A DNA stretch of 64,000 bases, taken from positions 127,080,335 to 127,144,334 of the forward strand of contig NC_080066.1 of assembly GCF_949987535.1 (NCBI RefSeq), written 5' to 3'. Positions within the stretch are counted from its first letter, which is position 1; each line of letters starts with the position of its first letter. Shown here in pieces: positions 12,031 through 23,194 of this stretch. A model generated the notes under the pieces. The model saw nothing but the letters and a program-made list of their open reading frames with translations. It did no database searches and had not been told where the DNA came from. A program made the position numbers and the translations under genes. Source of the DNA: Balaenoptera acutorostrata (lineage: Eukaryota > Chordata > Mammalia > Artiodactyla > Balaenopteridae).

Positions 12031-12402
12031 CTGTTGCTATGATCTGAATGTTTGTGTCTCCCCAAAATTTATAAGTTGAAATCCTAACCTCCAAGGATGA
12101 TGGTATTAGGAGGTGGGTCCTTTGAAGGTGTGCAAGTCATAAGGGTGGAGCCCTCACGATTGGGATTAATGCCTTGTAAAAGATGATCCAGAGAGATTCC
12201 CTAGCCCCTTCTACCATGTAAGGACACAGTGAGAAGGTGCCGGCTATGAACAAGGGAGAAAGGCTTCACCAGAGTTCAGTCATACTAGTGCCTTGATCCT
12301 GGACTTCCCAGCCTCCAGAACTATGAGAAATACATTTCTGTTGTTTATAAGCTACCCTGTTTCTGGTGTTTTGTTATATCAGCCCAAATGGAGTAAGACA
12401 TT
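12031..12402 (+). mobile_element. MLT1-type LTR (ERVL-MaLR)
   Basis: Begins GCTATGATCTGAATGTTTGTG, continues through GATGGTATTAGGAGGTGGGT and TGGACTTCCCAGCCTCCAGA, and ends with TTTGTTATATCAGCCCAAAT and AGTAAGACA. This is the full order of an MLT1A-like solo LTR in sense orientation. It has no coding capacity. Confidence 0.85.
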
Positions 12403-12558
12403 TGCACACAGGAGGTAACTGAAACCAAAGACATGATGATATTAACTCAGAAGAGAGAATAGAAGGAGCAGAAAAAGAACAGAATTTGAACTGAGTCTTT
12501 GTTTACTCCAAATTTTAATGGCCTCAAAGAGCTTGCATTCTAGAAAGAAAGAAAGAAG

Positions 12559-12596
<38 letters not shown>

Positions 12597-13505
12597 CTAT
12601 TAAAATACACGTTAGTGACCATAATAGTCTAATTTCCTTCTATGAGGTCCAGGAAAAAGCATGTGATTGGTGTTGCCGAGGAGTTCTGGTCAGTGGAATG
12701 GAAGAAAACACACATGTATTGAGAGCAATTCACACAAGAAAGAATGAGGTCATTTCTGTGAAAATACCATCTAATCTCAAATGAAAGGAAGTTTGAGGCT
12801 TTGTACACTGGGGATGGAACACAACGCTGTGATAATTAGACACAAGGTAAAGGGGGAAGGGTGGAAGATATGAAATGCTTCAGGACAGTCTGTCAATAAA
12901 ATGCTTGCATTTTGGGTGCATAAAGAAACCAGAGGATAATGAAAAGATGCACACAAGACTTTGGGAGCACAGAGAACATAGTTTCTAACTCCCTCTAATG
13001 GAATCAAAGAGTCTTCAAAGATTAGGTAGCACTTGTGAATTAGGAATTTTCAATGTGAACAAAGGGAGAACAATTTTTTAAATTAGAAAATGTTTTTAAT
13101 TTAAATTATTTTAGGAAATAGATGCAAAAGTATTTGTCTCCCCACTAACCATGAGATGAAATATCTGAAGAAAGAGAGTAAATAGAACAAATTCCACTGA
13201 AAGGAAAAGTGATGGCAGAGGTGGGGGGAAGGTGGAGGATGAAGGGTAAGGAGAGAACTACTACAAAATAGAGGGTTGATTTTGGACAAAATTTGCCCCA
13301 AAACTTTCTCAGAGATCATAGGAAAGAAGGATGATTAGAAATTAACTTGTGAAGAATAGGACTGAAGGATATTCCTGTTTCATTGTGAAGAAAATGGTAT
13401 TATTGAGAGAGAGGGAACAGATGTGTGGGGTTGTTTAGGGAACCTGAGTAGAATAGTGATTTGTGTACCATGATGTTTCTAAACAGCAAAAGTGCCTATT
13501 TTCTT
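12403..13505. other. Unassigned sequence with an AC microsatellite
   Basis: No gene is recognised. An (AC)n tract lies at 12561-12595, preceded by a short GAAA run. The 88-codon frame at 12518-12784 translates this tract and is discarded. Confidence 0.55.
12561..12595. repeat. (AC)n microsatellite
   Basis: About 17 uninterrupted AC units, a candidate polymorphic locus. Confidence 0.95.
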
Positions 13506-13508
13506 AAA

Positions 13509-13511
<3 letters not shown>

Positions 13512-13543
<32 letters not shown>
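13512..13543. repeat. (TG)n microsatellite
   Basis: About 16 uninterrupted GT/TG units. It is followed by an AT-rich, palindromic stretch to about 13650. Confidence 0.95.
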
Positions 13544-13544
<1 letters not shown>

Positions 13545-13854
13545 CCTTTGACCTATATATGAATATATTTTAGAAAATATATTTTACGTATGGCTTTATA
13601 GCAATATGCATAATATGTATTATATAATATATATGATATGTATATTATAACATGAAGTATTTTGGGTCTTAAAAGGGTAGCTAGACATTGGCTGATATCT
13701 ATTTCTCTTAGCGTAAATACTTGAATGGGTATTCTACTATTTTAAACTATTATTTGTTTTTGAGAAAATTATATTACTTAGAAAAGTCAAAGTCTTAAAG
13801 CAGCATATGCATCAGAAAAATGTCGATTCTCTTTTAGAAAGTTAATTAAAATAA

Positions 13855-14100
13855 TATGAGCCACCATTTATTGAGCAATTACTATGTTCCAAATACTGTA
13901 TTGAGGATTTTGTATGTGTTATCCACTTTAATCTTTACATACCTGGTTTTATCATTTTCTCACTCCCATTTTGTAGATGCCAAAACTGACTGGCTAAATT
14001 GTTTGAGCAAGACCTCTGCATCCTGAAAGGCAGAGTGAGGTTTCGAACTATTGGCGTATTGGAGTTCTAAGTCTTTGGCCCAAACCACTCCCTAGGTTTA
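13855..14100 (+). mobile_element. MIR SINE
   Basis: Core text CCATTTATTGAGCAATTACT, CCCATTTTGTAGATGCCAAA and a GAGGTTTCGAACTATTGGCG end follow the MIR consensus in order over most of its length. It is a mammal-wide ancient SINE. Confidence 0.85.
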
Positions 14101-14113
14101 ACCTGGTAATGAT

Positions 14114-14117
<4 letters not shown>

Positions 14118-14144
<27 letters not shown>

Positions 14145-14425
14145 AATTTATTTATTTATTTTTGGCTGTGTTGGGTCTTCGTTTCTGTGCCAGGGCTTTC
14201 TCTAGTTGCGGCAAGTGGGGGCCACTCTTCATAGCGGTGCGCGGGCCTCTCACTATCGCGGTCTCTCTTGTTGCGGAGCACAGGCTCCAGACGCTCAGGC
14301 TCAGTAGTTGTGGCTCACGGGCCTAGTTGCTCCGTGGCATGTGGGATCTTCCCAGATCAGGGCTCGCACCTGTGTCCCCTGCATTGGCAGGCAGACTCTC
14401 AACTGCTGAGCCACCAGGGAAGCCC
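14118..14425 (-). mobile_element. CHR SINE, AGCCC subtype
   Basis: Inverted CHR SINE preceded by a (TA)n tract. It has GGCTGTGTTGGGTCTTCGTT and the end CCACCAGGGAAGCCC. A short target duplication GATTTAT at 14111-14117 and 14426-14432 flanks it. The B-box complement GGGCTCGCACC has lost one CpG-type position. Confidence 0.93.
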
Positions 14426-14432
14426 GATTTAT

Positions 14433-16085
14433 TTATATTTTGCAAACCAAATCTCAGGGGTTGATTTTTTTAAAAAAAAAAACCTACCTTTGCTAATTTT
14501 CATGTTTCCTGAATTTAGCCTAAGAGCAACTGAGCCTCCCAGGGGTCAAGCTTAACAGACTTTACATAATACCCTGCCCCAAAACACACACTCAAAGGGA
14601 AACACATAAATACATACAAAAAAAGCATACACCTGACTCCTAAAACCTTAATAGATGATTGATATTTAAATGAAGTTTTCATGTAGCAATGGAGAAGAGA
14701 GGACATCATAAAAATCCTCTTTAAATGCCAGACTTCCACCACAGTTCCTTTCATACGGTAGCTCTTGTAGTCATCTTCCTACTTGCACTCTATCTTCCCC
14801 TTCTAAAACCTTTTTCTAGCCTCTCTCCCTCCTCCCCTTCCTAGGTATAACCATAACAGTTCATGCTTTCTCCTCCTACAACTAGAGCTTTCTGGAAGAT
14901 TCTATTCTTTTTTCCTATACTCTCGTACTTTCAGTCTATCTACCAAAGGACCTAGCTAAAAAACCGCATTTTCCTTAAGATCTAATCTGCCGTGGGGTGA
15001 GGAAATAGTCTAATATTTATTTTCTGTCATTGAAAATTTTAGACAATATATACATAAGGTAGTCATTAAACTTACTTTATGAACATTTTTGAATGCTTAT
15101 AAGTATTTGTTTTATTCTAGAAATAACTAGCAATATGGAATCATACCCTAAATTTTAATGCTGAATTGTATTTGTGGATTAAGTGCTAAATCATGAATTC
15201 CAAATTTGAAAAGAACACACACAATATATTTTTTACTTGTGACTTGGAAAAGCATGAGTTAACAATTTGTACTGCTTTTGTAAGAAAAATCCTGAACTTA
15301 AACTTGGCTTCCATTTCAGAAATTCATATCTGTTATTTCTTTAGACACAGAAATACATCTTGTGAATAACTTTGTAGCTCTATGTTCTTATTCACAATAT
15401 CTTCACCACATTGTTTTTTTAGGAAACTACATTGAAGATTTGAGTCTACAATGATTCATTACAGAAATTCAGGTATTTATCGTAAGTAAATATGAAATAT
15501 ACCTGATTTGCTATATTTCATTCATATAGAAAGGGCCAGAATGAAACAGGGAAGGCCTAAGCATAGAATCATTGATTTAATTATTAATATGGGAAACCTT
15601 AGAAGAAGTTGAAGTTTAAAAATTATATGCTCAACAGATATCAATTGGTGATTAGCACCACCTATTTTGGAAATTATGCTGATAAAAATAAAAGAGCAAA
15701 AATTAAAATTAACTCAGTGTAAACCATTTAAAGGAGCTCTCAAAGTTTTTTCCTCTGCTTGAAACTGAAATGAAATAATGAAACAGCATTTTGAGGCTTA
15801 TTCTGAACAGATCACAGAGCTAAATGTGCTAGAAAAAGCAGAGAATTTTTGCACAGATGGTCTGCCATGAAACTTGGCAAATTCACCCAACACGCAGGAG
15901 CTCTGGGAAAGGCTTTTCTGCCAACGGGCAAATATAGTGCCTTTCAAATTTGGATGGCCAAAACCAAAGTCTGAGGGCGTCATACTGTGAAACTGCTTCT
16001 CTCTGATGAAGATCATAAATAACAAGAACATTATATTGTATAGTTATGATAAAAAACTGTTTGTGATCCAAATCGCTGGACTGAA
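14433..16085. other. Unassigned sequence
   Basis: No gene can be supported. 15780-16085 is less AT-rich than its surroundings, holds several CpGs and matches no repeat I recognise. It is a possible single-copy or conserved non-coding segment. The two overlapping minus-strand frames there (77 and 62 codons) have no recognisable domain. Confidence 0.45.
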
Positions 16086-16089
16086 AACG

Positions 16090-16650
16090 TAGCCTTAATG
16101 GTATTCACGCAGCCTCTCTTGCCTGTGCCTCCAGTTTCTTTTCAGCAGTAGAGCCAGACTGATCTGTTTAAAATGCAAATCTCATCCTGTCACTGCCCTG
16201 CAAAAAACTGTTCAATGACTTCCCTTTGTTCTTGAGAGAAAACCCCAAATACTTGACACGTCGCAGTCCTGCATGGTATGACTGCCTCGTTCATTCTGAT
16301 CGCAGACCTCACTGGTCTGTACCTCTTCTTGACCCAGACCTGTCAACCTCATTCTGGCCCATGGGCATTTGCTGTTTTCTATTCATGGAAGTTCTTTCCA
16401 GACCTCTCACCAACTGACTTCTGACCCTTTCCAAGTTAACTAGAGGTCACACCAAATGGTTTTGTTTTATTTTGTTTTTCAGGAAAGCCTTCTCTGATCA
16501 ATTCCCACCTCCCCCTACTAGATCAGGTTGCCCTGTTTATGGAATCTCATAGTACCTTGTATTTTTCCTTTAAATAAATTAGTGAGGTTTAGCAAAGTGC
16601 CTGAAATATAATAATATATGTTAATATTTGTAGAATGGTGCATGAATGGA
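16090..16650 (+). mobile_element. L2 LINE fragment
   Basis: Shows CAGACTGATCTGTTTAAAAT, ATCCTGTCACTGCCCTGCAA and TTCAATGACTTCCCTTTGTT early, and AAAGCCTTCTCTGATCAATT later. This is the L2 sense order up to near the 3' tail. The open frame at 16226-16417 is inside it. Confidence 0.8.
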
Positions 16651-16849
16651 ACTAAAATATTTTAAATACAAGTTGGAAAATAACAATAAAAAAGAGGCAA
16701 TGACATTATATTCATAAATATGTTTGTGGTAAAAATTTCAATCTCAAGAAAAGTGGTAATGAGTATAGAAATTATGTTTGCATAAAATTTTTTATGTATT
16801 ATTTTTAAAGACAAATGAAACACTAGCTTATTACTTTACTGACATAGTT

Positions 16850-16983
16850 CAAAATGCAATATCCTAGTGGTAATTGTGGTACAATTCTCAGAATATTCTA
16901 AAAACCTCTGAATTATACACTTTAAAAGGGTAAATTTTATGGTATATGCAGTGTATCTCAATAAAGCTTGTTACAAAAAAAAA
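16850..16983 (+). mobile_element. L1 3' terminal fragment with poly(A)
   Basis: Ends with GAATTATACACTTTAAAAGGG, a TAAATTTTATGGTATATG block, CTCAATAAAGCTTGTTAC and an A-run at 16975-16983. This is an L1M-type 3' end in sense orientation. It is the only plus-strand L1 end recognised in the window. Confidence 0.7.
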
Positions 16984-17094
16984 GCAATGTTCTAATGTAG
17001 CAATTAGAGATTAAACAGAAAAATTTTCAGCTTTCAGTAACAATAGTTTATTTCCTATATTTTTGATGCTGTCAAATAAAAAAAACAAATCCTG

Positions 17095-17610
17095 ACTTTG
17101 GTAAGGAGAAACTTTATTCTAAAAGACTATCGCAATAGGGGAAGGAGAACTATCGCAATAGGGAGGACACGCCCACTCAGGAGAGCTTTAAGTGTCTCAA
17201 AGGTCAGGCAGAAAATGCTTTTCTTTTATAGGGAGGAACAAACTTGAGGATGAGTAGGTGGCATGGTGGGACAGTCTTTCCCAGGAGGAGCAGTTAAGGA
17301 GAGGTTGTTCAGTATTCTAATGCTTTCTTATGCTCAAGGATGGGCCAGAGTTTAGGGACCTGGGGGAAGTGCTGAAGCCTGACTACAGGTTGATCAATTT
17401 AAATTAGGAAGCATTTAGTCCAGATTGGGTAGCGGGGATCCACAGTTCAGCTAATCATTTATGAGACAAAGACTGGGATTTGGAGAGTCTGTCTTTGGCC
17501 TTGCCATGGGTAAACAAGAGCAACAATCTTCTCTGTCACATGGGGAAGAGTGATTCTTCGCAGTAATTGTTTCCTGGGACACAAAAGGGTGGGGGATTTC
17601 TTAACCACCA
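17095..17610 (-). mobile_element. LTR-like element with promoter and poly(A) signal
   Basis: On the minus strand a TATA box CTATAAAAG (plus 17223-17231) precedes an AATAAA signal (plus 17113-17118) by about 105 bases, the spacing of a retroviral LTR. The sequence is more GC-rich than its flanks. A near-identical ACTATCGCAATAGGG unit occurs twice (near 17127 and 17150). The right boundary is uncertain and no internal retroviral sequence was seen. Confidence 0.55.
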
Positions 17611-19065
17611 CTTTTTCCCAGGAGTATGGGGCTCAGGTGAGCTTCAACATTGTCAATACTTGCTAATAAGAATTCTCTGAAAAGGTGTTTTTGGTTACAT
17701 TCATGAGTACTGAGGTCAGTGCAGAATGTGGAATGGAATAGATCCAAGATCACATTAAACCAGTAAATTCTCCGCGCCCCATGCATGATTAGCGTGGATA
17801 TCTACAGCAGATGGGTAGGCCAAGGATGAGGTTCAGGTTTGTAGCACAAGATTTTTCTGTGTTTGAAATATTGCCGCTTTATTGTAAAATATCAAAGTTC
17901 ACAAATTTATTATTGCTTTGGGAGCATTTCTGCAGACATCTTGATAGAGAGGGTTAGAACATAGTTTTGGCAATAATTGTAGGCAGTATTAAATATTTTA
18001 TGAGAAATACATTAGTGTAAGTCACCATTTTTAAAAGTGAAGCATGAATCACTACCCAAAGAATTGGACTTCAGTGCAAGAGATCCTGATTTATCTGCGC
18101 TGTTGATACTGTATATGTAAATGCCATTTCTCAGAAGCATAAAACTCTGAGTATAATATATTGGTTAGTGTGAGCAGTATAATATATATTTTTCAGGCTG
18201 TGCTAGTTTCATTAATCATATATTTTAAGAATTTTAAGCTTTTTTTTATGAGGCATTGCATTACATGTGGCATTGATATGCATGTGTAATTTATTACTTG
18301 GCAAGTGAATTATCCTACGTTATTTTATGTGCTTGATATATTGATTTTCAGTTGTGATAGATCATTTTAAGATTGCATGGCTTTACTCATGGTGATTTAT
18401 CCACAGAATCACAGAGACTGTGGGGCAAGCTGATGCAGCCCTTTGAACACTTTCTATTAGCTATAAATAGAGTTGTTAACTGGAATTCTTAACCCCAGTA
18501 GGGAAACATATTTAGCAAGCTGAAAAAAATAACTTTCATCCAAGATCTAATTAGTTGTTGAATAAGTGTCCATAAAAAGTAGTTTCAATATGTCTTTTTC
18601 TTCCATATGCTAATCTTGTAACCCATTTTTTTTATCAATAAGCAGTAAAATATACAGTCAAAGAAAGAGAAAGATGTCATCAGTTTGCTTAAAAGGTCTG
18701 TCTTCTGTGACTGCTGATTGTCTTTTAATCCTCATCAGCTCAAACACACACATTTGCATCCACTAGAATTATTATCACTCTCTTCCTTTTAGAAAACTTG
18801 CTTGGAACAGAGTTCCAAGGAGAGAAAAACATGCAGTGCCCAAACATCAAATATGTGATGGCCACTGGGAAAGGTACTGCATAGAGGAACCAGATAAAGT
18901 AAAGGGAGTATTTTTAGAACCGAGAAAGTATTTTTGGAATACTTCCTAGAATTTGTAATAAACAATACTAAGGCCACCCTGCAAAAATATGCCATCTTGT
19001 CACTGGTCCCAAGGCAGTTAAATCACAGGAGAATTTGAAGTAATATATGCCAAGAGGTTTCCTCT
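17611..19065. other. Unassigned AT-rich sequence
   Basis: No gene is recognised. A splice-like segment at 18793-18873 was considered and rejected. Confidence 0.45.
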
Positions 19066-19325
19066 TTGCTCTCCTATCTTATACCCCACTTAAATTATTT
19101 TCTCTTTCTTCTCTTCCTACTCTTTGCTGCCATTGTTATTGTTTATAAATATTCCTCCTCACTTTGGTTTCCTAGGGACTAGGAAGGCTTGTTCTTAACT
19201 TCCATAAAGTCTCTGCTTAAATATCATTTTACTAATGTGTTCCCTGCATATAGAAGTTTTCTTGGCACATACTAAGCACTTGATAAATATTGTTGAATAA
19301 ATTAAAGAAAGAATGAATGAGTGAA
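19066..19325 (+). mobile_element. L2 LINE 3' end
   Basis: A CT-rich body leads to GGCACATACTAAGCACTTGA and AAATATTGTTGAATAAAT, then AATGAATGAGTG, matching the L2 3' tail. Confidence 0.72.
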
Positions 19326-19354
19326 ATCGGATTTGAAACTACGTGTTCACTGCA

Positions 19355-19428
19355 ACATAGCAGTCACAAATTGGGCCCTAGAGTCAGACAATCCTTAGCC
19401 CTTCCTAACTCTTTGACCTTAGACAAGT
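19355..19428 (-). mobile_element. MIR SINE, left part (split by a CHR SINE)
   Basis: TTGGGCCCTAGAGTCAGACA then CTAACTCTTTGACCTTAGAC is the complement of the MIR 3' half. The element resumes after the CHR insertion at 19782. Confidence 0.75.
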
Positions 19429-19437
19429 TGCCAAACC

Positions 19438-19439
<2 letters not shown>

Positions 19440-19472
<33 letters not shown>

Positions 19473-19770
19473 GATTGATTTTTGGCTGTGTTGGGTCTTT
19501 GTTGCTGCGTGTGGGCTTTCTCTAGTTGCGGCGAGCGGGGTCTACTCTTCGTTGCAGTGCATGGGCTTCTTATTGTTGTAGCTTCTCTTGTTGCAGAGCA
19601 CGGGCTCTAGGCGCACAGGCTTCAGTAGGTTGAAGCATGCAGGCTCAGTAGTTGTGGCTCACGGGCTTAGTTTCTCTGTGGCATGCGGGATCCTCCCGGA
19701 CCAGGGATCAAACCCGTGTCCCCTGCATCAGCAGGCGGATTCCCAACCACTGCGCCACCAGGGAAGTCCC
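19440..19770 (-). mobile_element. CHR SINE inserted into MIR, AGTCCC subtype
   Basis: Inverted CHR SINE with a long (TTTA)n tail, GGCTGTGTTGGGTCTTTGTT and the end CCACCAGGGAAGTCCC. The 11-base target duplication TGCCAAACCTT (19429-19439, 19771-19781) is perfect. Removing one copy restores a continuous MIR. Confidence 0.96.
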
Positions 19771-19781
19771 TGCCAAACCTT

Positions 19782-19945
19782 TTAAACCTCAGTGTTCTCA
19801 TCTAAAAATGCAGATAAAGACAGTACCTTATCTCAAAGAGTTTTTGTGAGGATTAAATGAAACAATATAGGTAAATCGCTTATGTCACACTTACGTTGCA
19901 GATGATATGCTCACAATAGATATTAGCTGTTATTATTTTCATCAC
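19782..19945 (-). mobile_element. MIR SINE, right part
   Basis: AAACCTCAGTGTTCTCATCT, GTGAGGATTAAATGAAACAA and TAGATATTAGCTGTTATTAT are the complement of the MIR core and 5' half, in order after the left part. Confidence 0.8.
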
Positions 19946-19949
19946 TTAA

Positions 19950-20410
19950 TGCTCTTCCCCTAACTCTCTTCATGCATTTGCGTTTTTCACAAATGTATTG
20001 ATTGGCTTGAAAATAAGAGCTATAAATAATAAGGGTGTGGTTCTTTTTTATCTGTTTAACTAGAATAGCTTGCATCTAAAATGAAATATAAGATTTCAGT
20101 TTTAACATGTTACCTTTGAAATAGTTTTCAACACATTAAAATGTGGAAAATAATTGATTTTATGAGATGAGAAATATGGTGATTCTATGTTGTGTATTTA
20201 GAAGGAACGTACTTAAAGAAAACAAAGGGAAAAGTGTATTTGGGAAACAACATGCTATACGTTCTTTCGAGGTATGGGCCTGAACTACCATATGACCAAA
20301 GTTGTATGAAAAGACCCTATGGCTTTCATAGGTCATGAATCTATAATGGCAGTAACAAGAAAAAAAAGAAATTGTACATAAGTAGCTCAAACCTACTGTA
20401 CAGAACTGTA
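19950..20410. other. Unassigned sequence
   Basis: No supported feature. Confidence 0.5.
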
Positions 20411-20413
20411 TTA

Positions 20414-20878
20414 CAGGCAGACCTCACTTTATTGAACTTTGCTTTATTGCACTTCACAGATATTGAAAATTTTATAAAAGAAGCTTTGTGGCGACCCTGC
20501 ATAGAGCAAGTCTATCAGGGCCATTTTTCCAAAAGCATTTGCTCGTTTCATGTCTGTGTCACATTTTGGTAATTCTCGAAATATTCAAACTTTTTCATTA
20601 TTATTATATTTGTTATGGTGTTCTGTGATCAGTGGTCTTTGATGTTACTACTGCAAAAAGATTACGACTTGCTGAAAACTCAGATGATGGTTATTATTTT
20701 TAAATTAAGGTATGTACATTTTTTAAGGCATAATGCTATTACAAACTTAATAAACTACAGGAGAGTAAAACATAATTTTATATGCAATGGGAAACAGAAA
20801 AAATTCTGTGACTCTTTTTATATTTGCTTTATTGCAGTGGCCTGGAACTGAACCCGCAATATCTCCAAGGTATGCCTT
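20414..20878 (+). mobile_element. Tigger1-type DNA transposon, internally deleted
   Basis: The left end CAGGCAGACCTCACTTTATTG, then GGCGACCCTGCATAGAGCAA and TCACATTTTGGTAATTCTCG, matches the Tigger1 left end. The right part ends with the complement of the other Tigger1 terminus (CCGCAATATCTCCAAGGTAT). TA dinucleotides flank both ends (20412-20413, 20879-20880), as for Tc1/mariner-pogo elements. The transposase gene is absent, so it is a non-autonomous derivative. The open frames inside are not genes. Confidence 0.88.
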
Positions 20879-20880
20879 TA

Positions 20881-21590
20881 AAAACAAAGCAAATTTCCAA
20901 ATAACAACTGTTACTGCAGCAACTACCACTAGATGTCATGCACTTCTTATTCTGTCTTCTCACAGAAGGTCTGTAGGTTCTGTTAAAGAATATTATGCCC
21001 CTCAGAATTTAAATCCCAGGCTCTTGATGGACGTAAGTTATACGGTATTTAGGCATACATTAGGATTTGATAAAAATTAACTGTCACTAAGATTTTATCT
21101 ATCTATAGAACTAAGATCTATTTTGATCAAATAGACCTGTTAATTTAGTCAAATTTAGATTTAATTTATTTGATAAGTCTGTTTTATGAATTTGGCAAAT
21201 ACTCGCCAGGCTTTTTATCTAATTTTACCTATAAATATAGATTTAAAACATGGATATTGTCCCTGTTGTACTATGTGCTTAGTCAATTTTAGCCTCTGAG
21301 GAGTATTTTTATATTCATGCCATGCAAAGCCAATGCATATTGGGTCTGGGCTGTGACTTTAGCAGAGCCATTTGTTGAAGCAGAACCATCTTAGACTCTA
21401 TTTACGGCATTCTGTTACTGGAATAATAGGGGAAAAAACAACCTCTAAAATATTTTCACAGATCAGGAAGAGAAGGCTATCTTGCTTTTAAAATAAATTT
21501 TTAAGGAGCTTGTTTACACACTGATTTAAAAAAATAGAACATCTAAACTTTTATTTTGAAACTGGTGAATATTTCTTCCCTAGTAATTTT
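20881..21590. other. Unassigned AT-rich sequence
   Basis: Nothing supported. Confidence 0.5.
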
Positions 21591-21591
21591 T

Positions 21592-21785
21592 GGAGGTAGT
21601 GTAGCTAAGAGAATATGGGCTATAAGTTAGAAGATTTGTGTTAAATTGTTTAGTTTTTATTTATACCTTCCTAAATATGTCACATGTTCCATAACCTTTT
21701 CTCCTATCTGAATTATAATATTCTAATCTTTAATTTGTCCATGTGAGAATCACATGAGATAATGTATGAAAAATTATTATGGAAT
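21592..21785 (-). mobile_element. MIR-like SINE fragment, inverted
   Basis: A GAATATGGGCTATAAGTTAG start and a later GAGAATCACATGAGATAATG block are diverged antisense MIR text. The call is weak in the middle. Confidence 0.45.
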
Positions 21786-21789
21786 TAAA

Positions 21790-21905
21790 AGGTCCTGGTC
21801 ATTCCTGTAATTCACATGTGAACTAGTAGGGGGAGGTCCTGGAACCTGTCTTAATCTCCCCCAGAATAATTGTGGGTGGGGGAGTAGGGGTGTGTATGAG
21901 GATCA
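21790..21905. repeat. Diverged repeat shared with 25708-25820
   Basis: GTCATTCCTGTAATTCACAT, then AGTAGGGG, AATAATTG and GTAGGGGTGTGTATGAGG, aligns in order with a segment at 25708-25820. This points to an unnamed dispersed repeat or an extended MER5-like element. Confidence 0.55.
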
Positions 21906-22620
21906 AGGACAGGGGAGAGACATATTTCTCCTGCCTTCTTTTCTAGCCCTACTCTTTTAGAATTAGTTCCATTTGTGGAATTTCTTTGCTCTGTGCAGGC
22001 TTCTCTAAGCTTTGAAAATTAGCCTAACTTCTTTATCTTTCAAATATCACCAACATTAGGCTGAATTTGCCTACGAATTTTCAGAGTGAGGTAGGTGTTT
22101 ATGTTGAAGCACCACAAAACTAAAATTGAATATTGAACTTTTTTGTTGTTTAAAAAAAAAAGTCTGTTGGGTATCTCACCACTGGCATTTTCTCTCTGGC
22201 CACCTTTATCTTCGGGCTCCAGTTTGGGGCCATGCTCTGTTCTCCCTCCCTCCCTTGATTCCCTCCTCCCATCTTAGACCTCCAACCTCCTTTCCTCTTC
22301 TTTTACAAGCACTATACTTTTCTTGCTAACTTTTTATGTAGACTCAATTACCTATCTTTAGATTTACTGTCTCTTTTCCTATCAATCAGGTTCTTGAGAC
22401 AGACAGCCCTCATTTAATGTGGCCTATCAAGATATTTCCTAAATAAAGATGATTCTTACCCTGAGTGGAGCTCTTGATGCCAGTTGTAAAATTAAAATCC
22501 TTTTAAAATTCACATGGTACATACTATCACTAAATCATGTGTGGCTGGCTTAGGCCAGCCTAAATCATGGCTTAGGCCAATACATGGTACTAATGGCACT
22601 AAATCAATAAGACCTGTAGA
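21906..22620. other. Unassigned sequence with CT-rich patch
   Basis: A CT-rich block (CCTCCCTCCCTTGATTCCCT) lies near 22240-22310. Near 22540-22600 the motif GGCTTAGGCCA occurs twice. No gene is recognised. Confidence 0.45.
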
Positions 22621-22639
22621 CCTAGCAAACTTGAGTTTG

Positions 22640-23150
22640 CTCACCCTTGCACAGTAGAGCCAATCTATTGACACCAGGTTGTGGTGAAGGAAAGTGCAGC
22701 ATTTACTGCAAGGGGCCAGACAAGGAGTCCAGGGCAGCTAATGCTCAAAAAACCCAAACTCCCTGATGGGTTTCAGGGAGGCATTTTTAAAGACAAGGTG
22801 AGGGAGGGGGTTGCGGGGAAAGTGATCAGCTCACGGACAATTCTCTGATTGGTTGATGGTGAGGAAACAGGGAAGTGTCACAGGGGTTAACATTATCAAT
22901 CCTTTGGCTCCAGTAGGTCTGGGGGCTATGTGCTCATGGTCATCAAGTTGTTAACTTCTTCTATTTGGTTGGGGGTTTAGCATCTGTAAAACAACTCAGG
23001 AATGTGCATCAGATACTAGTGTCTAGGTACTTCAGGGAAGAACCAAAGACTCTGTGACTGCCATATGGCTGATTTACTGCTTAAATTCTTACCACTTCTC
23101 CTGGCCCAACTGCTATTTTTGTTGCTACATGTTCACAACCTTGTGATGCT
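22640..23150 (-). mobile_element. LTR-like element A
   Basis: This resembles an artiodactyl ERV LTR read backwards. On the minus strand the CCAATCAG box (plus 22845-22852) precedes a TTTAAAAA TATA-like box (near plus 22779). The body text AATTCTCTGATTGGTTGATG, CATCAAGTTGTTAACTTCTT and CTGTAAAACAACTCAGG is typical. No internal retroviral sequence is visible. Boundaries are approximate. Confidence 0.6.
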
Positions 23151-23194
23151 GAAAACTCAGCCTCTCTGCACTAGTGCCAAGTGGAATCTTGGAA

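Noticed and set aside
12561..12595. CRISPR-like or tandem array
   Set aside because: Simple dinucleotide repeat; no spacer-repeat periodicity anywhere in the window.
18793..18873. Exon-like 81-base segment with CCTTTTAG acceptor and GTACTG donor
   Set aside because: The donor is weak and the open phase simply continues beyond it; such pairs are common by chance in 64 kb.
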